NCBI RefSeq assembly: GCF_010550605.1
Contig: NZ_JAAGNI010000524.1
Location: forward strand, 1-45,407
DNA from: Streptomyces sp. SID9727
GTDB taxonomy: Bacteria; Actinomycetota; Actinomycetes; Streptomycetales; Streptomycetaceae
Length of the DNA: 45,407 bases
Direction: 5' to 3'
Below, piece after piece: positions 1 to 9,000 of this stretch. The notes beneath the pieces were generated by a model that was not told where the DNA came from, did no database searches, and was given only the letters and a program-made list of their open reading frames with translations. Every line of letters starts with the position of its first letter. Within the stretch, counting starts at the first letter, position 1. A program made the position numbers and the translations under genes.

Positions 1-3000
1 GGCCGCGTCCAGGAACGCGGCGGTGCGGACGCGTCCACCGGGGTCGGCGGCGAGCGAGGCGAGCAGGCGGGTCAGGCGGGCGGCGAGGGCGTGCGCGGTG
101 GCGGGGTCGAACAGGTCGGTGGAGAACTCCAGGTGACCGTCGAGCCCGGTGGGCCGGCCCGCGTCGTCGCGGGTCTCCGTGAAGGTGAAGGTGAGGTCGA
201 ACTTGCTGATCCCGGTCCGCACGGGCTGCCCGGTCACGGTGAGACCGTCGAGGCCGAGCGCGGTGTCCGCCTGGTTCTGGAGGACGATCATGGTCTGGAA
301 GAGCGGGTGGTGGTCCTGGGCCCGGTCCGGGGCGAGGGCGTCCACCAGGCGCTCGAACGGCAGGTCCTGGTGGGCGTAGGCGGCCAGGTCGAACGCCCGG
401 ACCCGGTCGAGCACTTCGGTGAAGGCGGGGTCGCCGGTCAGGTCGGTGCGCAGGACGAGCGTGTTGACGAAGAAGCCCACCAGGTCGTCCAGGGCTTCGT
501 CGGTGCGTCCGGCGACGGGGGTGCCGAGGGGGATGTCCTCCCCTGCCCCGTGCCGGGAGAGCAGAACGGACAGGGCCGCCTGGAGCACCATGAAGAGGCT
601 GCATCCCCGGGCGCGGGCCAGCTCGGCGAGCGCCCGGTGCGTGTCCGCGTCCACCGGGAACGTGAAGGCGTCGCCCCGGTAGGTGAGGACGGCGGGGCGC
701 GGCCGGTCCAGGGGCAGGGCGAGCAGTCCGGGGCTGCCGGCCAGGGCGGTGCGCCAGAAGTCCAGTTGGCGGGCGGCCCTGCTGTCCGCGTCGTCCTCGT
801 CGCCGAGGAGGGCGCGCTGCCAGAGGGTGTAGTCGGCGTACTGGACGCGGAGTCCGGGCCGGTCGGGCGCCTCGCCCCGGCTGCGGTGGCGGTAGGCCTC
901 GCCGAGGTCGCGGGCCAGCGGGGCCAGGGACCAGCCGTCGCCGGCGATGTGGTGGACGAGGAGGACGAGCACGTGGGTCTCGGCGCCGAGGCCGAGCAGC
1001 CGGGCTCGTACGGGGAGGTCGGCGCTGACGTCGAAGGCGTGCGCCACCTCGGCGGCCAGCGCCTCGTCCAGGCCGTCCGGGTGGACGGCCCGGGGGGTCA
1101 GGTCCAGGTCGGCGTGGTCGGCGGCGAGGACGAGCTGACGCGGCACACCTCCGGTCTCGGGGAAGACGGTGCGCAGGCTCTCGTGCCGCTCCACGACGTC
1201 CCTGAGGGCGCGTTCCAGGGCCGGGGCGTCGAGCGGCCCCTCCAGGCGCAGCACCATCGGCACGTTGTAGGTGGGGCTGGGGCCCTCGAACCGGTTGAGG
1301 AACCACAGGCGCTGCTGCGCGAAGGACAGCGGCAGCGGGTCCGGGCGGTGCGGGGTGCGCACCAGCGGCAGGGCGGCGGCTTCGGCGCCGTCGAGGGCGG
1401 CGGCGAGCGCGGCGGGCGTGGGGTGCTCGAAGACCGCCTTGACCTGCACCTCGACGGCGAGCGCGGTCCGGATGCGGGCGACGAGCCGGGTGGCGAGCAG
1501 GGAGTGGCCGCCCAGGGCGAAGAAGTCGTCGTCGGCGCCCACGGCGGGGAGGCCGAGGACATCGGCGACGAGACCGCAGACGATCTCCTCGCGCGCGGTG
1601 CGGGCCGCACGCCCGCGTGGCGCGGTGTGCTGTGCGGGGGCGGGCAGCGCGCGCCGGTCCACCTTGCCGTTGACGGTCAGCGGCAGCGCGTCCACCAGGA
1701 CGAACGCGGAGGGGACCATGTAGGCGGGCAGGGACCGGCCGACGGCTTCGGCGAGGTCGGCCGGGTCGGGGCGGGCCGACCCGGCGGGCACCACGTACGC
1801 GACGAGACGGCGGTCGCCCGGGACGTCCTCGCGGACGACGGTGAAGGAGTCGGCGACCCCGTCGCAGCAGGCGAGGACGGACTCGATCTCGCCGGGTTCG
1901 ATCCGGTAGCCGCGCAGCTTGACCTGGCTGTCGGCACGGGAGACGTAGGCGATCTGCCCGTCCGGGGTCCACTTCACGAGGTCGCCGGTGCGGTACATGC
2001 GCCCGCCGTCCGGGTCGAAGGGGTCGGCGACGAACCGGGTGGCGGTCAGGGCGGGCAGACCGGTGTAGCCCCGGGCGACGCCGCGTCCGGCGAGGTACAG
2101 CTCGCCCGTGACACCCGCCGGGACCGGGCCCAGCGAGCCGTCGAGCACGTACAGCCGCATGCCGTCCAGGGGCCGGCCGATGGGCGGCGGGCCCGCCGGC
2201 AGGTCGGCGGCCACGTCGTAGCGGGTGGCGAAGGTGGTCGTCTCGGTGGGGCCGTACACGTGCAGGACGCGGACACCGGGCGCGGAGCCGGCGACCCGCT
2301 GCATGGCGTCGGGCGAGGCGAGTTCGCCGCCCGCGCAGACGAGGCGGAGTCCGGCGAAGGCGCCGGGGTCGGTGTCCGCGATCACGTTGAGCAGGGCGGT
2401 CGTCAGGAACACGGCGGTGACGCCCTGTTCGCGGACCGCTTCGCGGAGCGTCCCGGCCTCCAGGACGCCCTCCGGTGCGACGACGACCGTGCCGCCGCGC
2501 AGGAGGGGCGCCCACATCTCGAACGTGGACGCGTCGAAGACGTACGCCGAGTGCATCAGGACCGCGTCGGTCGCGCCGTCCCTCCAGGCGGAGTCCTCGG
2601 CCAGCGCCGCCACGTCGGCGTGGCTGACCCCGACGCCCTTGGGCAGACCGGTCGAGCCGGAGGTGAACATGACGTACGCGAGCGAGTCCGGGCCGGGCAC
2701 GGCGGCGGTCCTGCCGGGGGCCGGTGGCGCGCCGCGCAGGACGCGGCCGGTCCGGTCCACGACGAGGACCGGGATGCGGTGGGCCGCCTCCGTGACCCAG
2801 GCGGACTCGGCGGCCGGCTCGTCCACGACGAGGACCCGCACGTCCGCCACGTCGGCGACCTGGTCGAGCCGTTCCCGGGGCCAGCGCGCGTCCATCGGCA
2901 CGTACGCGGCGGCGGCGCGCACGGCGCCGAGGGACGCGGTGACGACGGCCGGTGACCGGGAGAGCAGGACGCCGACGCCGGTCTCAGGGGCCGCTCCGAG

Positions 3001-6000
3001 GCCGGCGAGGGCGCGGGCGAGCTCGGCGGTGAGGGTGTCGAGCGCGGTGTACGTGAGGGTGGTGTCGTCGCCGGTCACGGCCACGGCGTCCGGGGTGCGG
3101 TGGACCTGCGCGGCGAAGAGCGCGGGCAGGGTGGTGTCCGGTGCGGGGGCGGGCAGTTCGCGGCCGGTGCCCCGGTGGGCGGTGCGGTCGCGCTCATCGG
3201 GTGTGAGCAGGTCGTAGTCCGCGAGGGGCCGGGCGGGGTCGGCCGCCACCTGTTCCAGCAGCCGCAGCAGGCGTGCCGCCAGGGCCTCGACGGTGACACG
3301 GTCGAAGAGGGCGGTGGCGTACTCGATCCCGGCGGTGAGTCCGCCCGCGCCCCGCTCCTCGCCGAAGGCGAAGGTGAGGTCGAACTTGCTCAGGCCGTTG
3401 TGGACGAGCCGGTCCTCGACGTCGAGCCCCGGCAGCTCGGGGCGCACGGCGTCCTGGTTCTGCAGGACGAGCATGGTCTGGAAGAGGGGGTGGTGGTTGC
3501 GGGCCCTGACCGGGTTGACGCTCTCGACCAGCCGCTCGAACGGCACGTCCTGGTGTGCGTAGGCACCGAGGTCGAACTCCCGCACCCGCCTCAGGAGTTC
3601 GGTGAAGGTGGGCGCACCGGACAGGTCGGTGCGCAGGACGAGGGTGTTGACGAAGAACCCGACCAGGTCTTCCAGCGCCTCGTCCGTGCGGCCCGCGACG
3701 GGCGTACCGAGGGGGATGTCGTCGCCCGCGCCGTGCCGGTGCAGCAGCGTGGCGACGGCCGCCTGCAGCACCATGAACAGCGTCGTGCTCGACTCCCTTG
3801 CCACGCGCATGAGTCCGGCGTGCAGCGCGGGTGGTACGTCGAAGGCGTGCACGCCCCCCGAGGGGTCGGTGGTGGCCGGGCGCGGGCGGTCGAGCGGCAG
3901 GTCGATGAGCCCGGGCAGTCCGGCGAGCGCGGTGTGCCAGTGGTCCAGCTGTCCGCGCAGCACGCTGCCGGGGGCGTCCGGGTCACCCAGGACGGCCTGC
4001 TGCCACAGGGTGTAGTCCGCGTACTGGATCCCGTCGCCGGTCTCGGGCTCCCGGCCGGCGAGGCGGGCCCGGTACGCGTCGCCCAGGTGGCGGGCGAGCG
4101 GGGCGAGGGACCAGCCGTCACCCGCGATGTGGTGCAGGACCAGCACGAGGACGTGGTGGCCGGGCGCGGTGCGCAGCAGCCTGCCCCGCAGCGGCGGATC
4201 ACTGGCCACGTCGAACGGCTCGTCCACGGCAGCGGTGACGGCCGCCTCCAGCCGGGCCGGGGCCGTGCTCGCGACAGGCAGCCGGGGCGCGACGACATCC
4301 GCGGACAGCACCGACTGGTGGGGCACGCCGTCCCGTTCGGGGAAGACGGTGCGCAGCGCCTCGTGCCGTTCCACGACGTCCCGGAGGGCGGCGCGCAGGG
4401 CGTCGGTGTCCAGTGGCCCGGCGATGTCGAGCACCAGCGGGATGTTGTACGAGGAGCTGGGGCCTTCGAGCCGGTTCAGGAACCAGAGCCGCTGCTGCGC
4501 GTACGACAGCGGCAGCGGGTCGGGCCGCTGGGCGACCGGCAGAACCGGCGGGCGGGACGCCCCCTGGCTGTCCAGGGCCCGGGCGAGCCCGGCGACGGTC
4601 GGGTGCTCGAACAGGGTGCGTACGGCGAGGTCGGCACCGAGGACCGCGCGGACCCGGCTGACGACGCGCATCGCGAGGAGCGAGTGGCCGCCCAGATCGA
4701 AGAAGCTGTCGTGCGGGCCGACGGCGGGGCGGCCCAGCACATCGGCGAGGATCCCGGCGAGGAGGTCCTCGCGCGGGCTGAGCGTGCCGGAGCCCTCAAC
4801 CGTGTGCGCGGGCTCGTCGTCCGGCGGGGGGAGGGCGCGCCGGTCCGCCTTGCCGTTGGGCAGGAGCGGCAGCTCGTCCAGGACGACGACCGCGGCGGGC
4901 ACCATGTAGTGCGGCAGCGCCTCCGCGAGGGCGTCGCGGAGGGCGGCGGGCCGCGGTCCCTCGTCCGTGGTGACGGCGTAGGCGACGAGACGGCGGTCCC
5001 CCGGCGCGTCCTCCCGGATCACCGCGCAGGCGGCGGTGACCCCGGGACGGGCGAGCAGGGCGGCCTCGATCTCGCCTGGTTCGATGCGGAAGCCACGCAG
5101 CTTGACCTGGTCGTCGGCGCGGGACACGTAGTCGAGCAGCCCGGCCGCGTTCCACCGGACGAGGTCGCCGGTGCGGTACATGCGGGCGCCGGTGCCCTCG
5201 AAGGGGTCGGCGACGAAGCGGGCGGCGGTCGGCCCGGGCCGGTGCAGGTAGCCGCGGGCGAGGTTGGGGCCCGCGAGGTAGAGCTCACCGGTGGTCCCGG
5301 GCGGGACGGGCCGCAGCCGGGGGTCCAGGACGTAGGCGCGCATGGTGTCGACGGGCCGGCCGATCGGCACGGTCTCGTACGCGGTGTCCGGCGTGGCGGG
5401 CACGCGGTGGGCGGTCGCGTCGATGGTGGCCTCGGTCGGGCCGTACAGGTTGTGCACCTCCGTGTCCCACCGCGCGGCCGTCTCCTCGGCGAGGGCGCGC
5501 GGCAGCGGCTCGCCGCCGCACAGGACGGCGCGCAGACCGGGCAGGGGTGCGGCGTCGGCGGCCTCGGACAGGACGAGGGCGAGGTGCGAGGGCACGAACT
5601 GGGCGAGGGTGACGCCGAACCGGCTCATCCAGGACACCAGCGTGTCCGGTTCCGTGTTGGCTCCGGACGGCAGCACGCACACCTCGGCGCCCTGCGTCAG
5701 CGGGAGCCACACCTCCCACACGGAGGCGTCGAAACTGGTGGACGTCCTCGCGAGGACCCGGTCCTGCTGGGTGACCGTCAGGTGTCCCGCCATCCAGGCC
5801 ATGTGGTTGGCCAGGGCGGTGTGGGTGACGACCACGCCCTTGGGGCGGCCGGTGGACCCGGAGGTGTAGATGACATACGCGGGATCCGCCGGGTGCGGCG
5901 CGTACGGGAGCGGAGTGGCGGGCTGCTGGTACGGGGCGTCGATGGCGAGCCGGGGAATGCCGCCCGTGGGTACGTCGCCGGTGGTGAGGACCAGGACGGG

Positions 6001-9000
6001 CCGGGCGTCGTCCAGCATGTGGCGGATGCGGGCGGGCGGGTAGGCCGGGTCGACCGGCAGGTACGCGGCGCCGGACCTCAGCACGGCCAGCATCGCGACG
6101 ACGGTGTGCACGGAGGGCCGGGCGGCGATGGCGACCCTGGTCTCCGGGCCCGCACCGCGCTCGCGCAGCGTGTGGGCGAGGGCGTCGGCCCGGGCGTCGA
6201 GCTCGGCGTAGGTGAGGTGGGTGTGCGCGTCGCGCACGGCCACGGCCCCGGGTCTCCGCAGGGCCTGTTTCCGGACCGCTTCGGGGGCGGTGAGCACCGG
6301 CAGGGGGCGGGACGCGCCGTGTCCTCGGGCGAGGATGCCGTCGCGCTCGGCGGCAGTGAGGGGGTCCAGGTCGCCGATGGGGCGGCCGGGGCCGGTGACG
6401 GCCTGGGTGAGGACGTGGGCGAAGCGGGCGCAGAGGGCGCGGGCGGTGGCGGCGTCGAAGAGGTCGGTCGCGTATTCCAGGTATCCGCCGATGCCCCCGG
6501 GTGCCTCTGCGCCCTCTGCGGTCCCGGCGGTTTCGGTCAGCGAGAAGGTGAGGTCGAACTTGCTGCCGCCCTGGTGCCGGGACCGGTCGCGGACGGTGAT
6601 GCCCGGCAGCTCCGGTTCGGCCCGGTCCTGGCTCTGGAGGACCAGCATCGTCTGGAAGAGGGGGTGGTGGTCACCGGAACGCTCCGGGTTGAGGGCCTCC
6701 ACGATCCGTTCGAAGGGCAGGTCGCTGTGGGCGAAGGCCGCGATGTCGGACTGCTTGACGCGGTCGAGGAGTTCGTGGAACGTCGGCTCGCCGGAGAGGT
6801 CGGTCCGCAGGACGACGGTGTTGACGAAGAAGCCCACCAGATCGTCCAGCACCTCGTCGGTGCGTCCGGCCACCGCCGTACCCAGCGGGATGTCGCTGCC
6901 CGCGCCGTGGGCGCCGAGCGTCACGGCGAGGGCCGCCTGGAGCACCATGAACGGCGTGCACCCCGCGGTGCGGGCGAGCCGGACGAGCGCGGCGTGCGCC
7001 GGGGAGGGCAGGTCGAAGGGGACGGACGCTCCCCGGTGGCTGGGCACGGCGGGGCGCGGCCGGTCGAGGGGCAGGTCCAGCAGGCCGGGGGCGCCGCGCA
7101 GCGCCTCCTGCCAGAAGGCGGCCTGCCGGGCGGCGAGGCTGTCCTGATCGGCGGCGTCGCCGAGCAGCCGGTGCTGCCAGAGGGTGTAGTCGGCGTACTG
7201 CGCGCGCAGCGGCGCCCAGGCCGGGGTGCCGGTGCCCCGCGTCCTGGCCAGGTAGGCGGCGGAGAGGTCGCGGCAGAGCGGGGCGAGGGACCAGCCGTCG
7301 GCGACGATGTGGTGCAGCACGAGGACCAGGACGTGCCGGGCGGGCCCGCGGCGGAGCAGGTGGGCGCGGACGGCGGGGTCCCGGCTCAGGTCGAAGGGGG
7401 CGGTGCTCAGCCGGCGTACCGTCGCCGTCTCCCAGGCGTCCGCGTCCCCGTCCGCCGGAGGGTGTTCGACGGTGAGGGGGACGAGCGTCGCGGCTTCGTC
7501 CGCGTCGACGACGCGCTGGCGGGCGACGCCGTCGTGCTCGGCGAAGACGGTGCGCAGGCTCTCGTGCCGGACGGCCACGTCGGCTATGGCGCCGCGCAGC
7601 GCTTCGGTGTCCAGCGGGCCGTCGAGCTCCAGGACGAGCGGGACGTTGTAGGTGTCGCCGGGCGCCTCGGACCGGTTGAGGAACCAGAGGCGCTGCTGCG
7701 CGAAGGACAGCGGCAGCGTTTCGGGCCGGGGCTGCGGTACGAGGGCGGGCCGGGCGGCGCCCGCGGTGTCCAGGGCGGCGGCCAGGGAGGCGACCGTGGG
7801 GTGGTCGAAGAGCGTGGCCAGGGCGAGTTCGACGCCGAGGGCGGCCCTCACCCGGCCGGTGAGGCGGGTGGCGAGCAGCGAGTGGCCGCCCAGGGCGAAG
7901 AAGCTGTCGTCCACCCCGACCGCGCTCACGCCCAGGACGTCGGCGAACAGCCCGGTGAGCACTTCCTCGTACGCGGTGCGCGGCGCGCGGCCGGTGCCGG
8001 TGGCGGTCCGGGGCGCGGGCAGGGCGCGGCGGTCGACCTTGCCGTTGGGGTTGAGGGGCAGGGCGTCGAGGACGACGAAGGCGGACGGCACCATGTACGC
8101 GGGCAGCGTGCGCCCGACGCGGCGGGCGAGCGCGGAGGTGTCGGTGCGGGCACCGGGCGCGGGCACCACATAGGCGACGAGTCTGCGGTCGCCGGGGGTG
8201 TCCTCGCGGACGACGACGCAGGCGCCGCGCACGTCCGGGTCGGTGAGCAGGGCGTGCTCCGTCTCGGCCGGTTCGATGCGGAAGCCGCGCAGCTTGACCT
8301 GGCCGTCGGCGCGCCCGACGTACTCGATGTCGCCCGCGGCGGTCCAGCGCACGAGGTCGCCGGTGCGGTACATCCGGCTGCCGGGCGCCCCGTACGGGTC
8401 GGCGACGAAGCGGGCGGCGGTGAGCGCCGCGCGCCCCTGGTAGCCGCGGGCGACCCCGTGCCCGCTCACGTACAGCTCCCCCACCGCGCCGGGCGGCACC
8501 AGGGCCAGGGTGCCGTCGAGGACGTACAGGCCCATGCCGTCCAGCGGGCGGCCGATGGGCGGCGCACCGGAGGTGTCGGCGGTGACGGGGTGGCGGGTGG
8601 CGAAGGTGGTGGTCTCGGTGGGGCCGTACACGTGCAGGACGAGCGTGCCGGGCGAGGCGGCGGCCACCCGCTGCATGAGGCCGGGGGTCGCTGCCTCACC
8701 GCCGGCGGCGACCGTGCGCAGCCCGTCGAAGACCGCCGGGTCCGTCTCGGCCATCACGTTGAAGAGGGCCGTCGTCAGGAACAGCGCGGTGACGCCGTGC
8801 CGTTGCACCGCCTCGCGCACGACGCGCGCCTCCAGGACGCCACCGGGGGCGACGACCACCCGGCCGCCGTTGAGGAGCGGCACCCAGAGTTCGAAGGTGG
8901 AGGCGTCGAAGACGTACGCCGAGTGCATGAGGACCGCGTCGGACACCCCGCCGGTCCAGGCGCTGTCGGCGGCGAGGGCCAGGACGTCGGCATGGGTGAC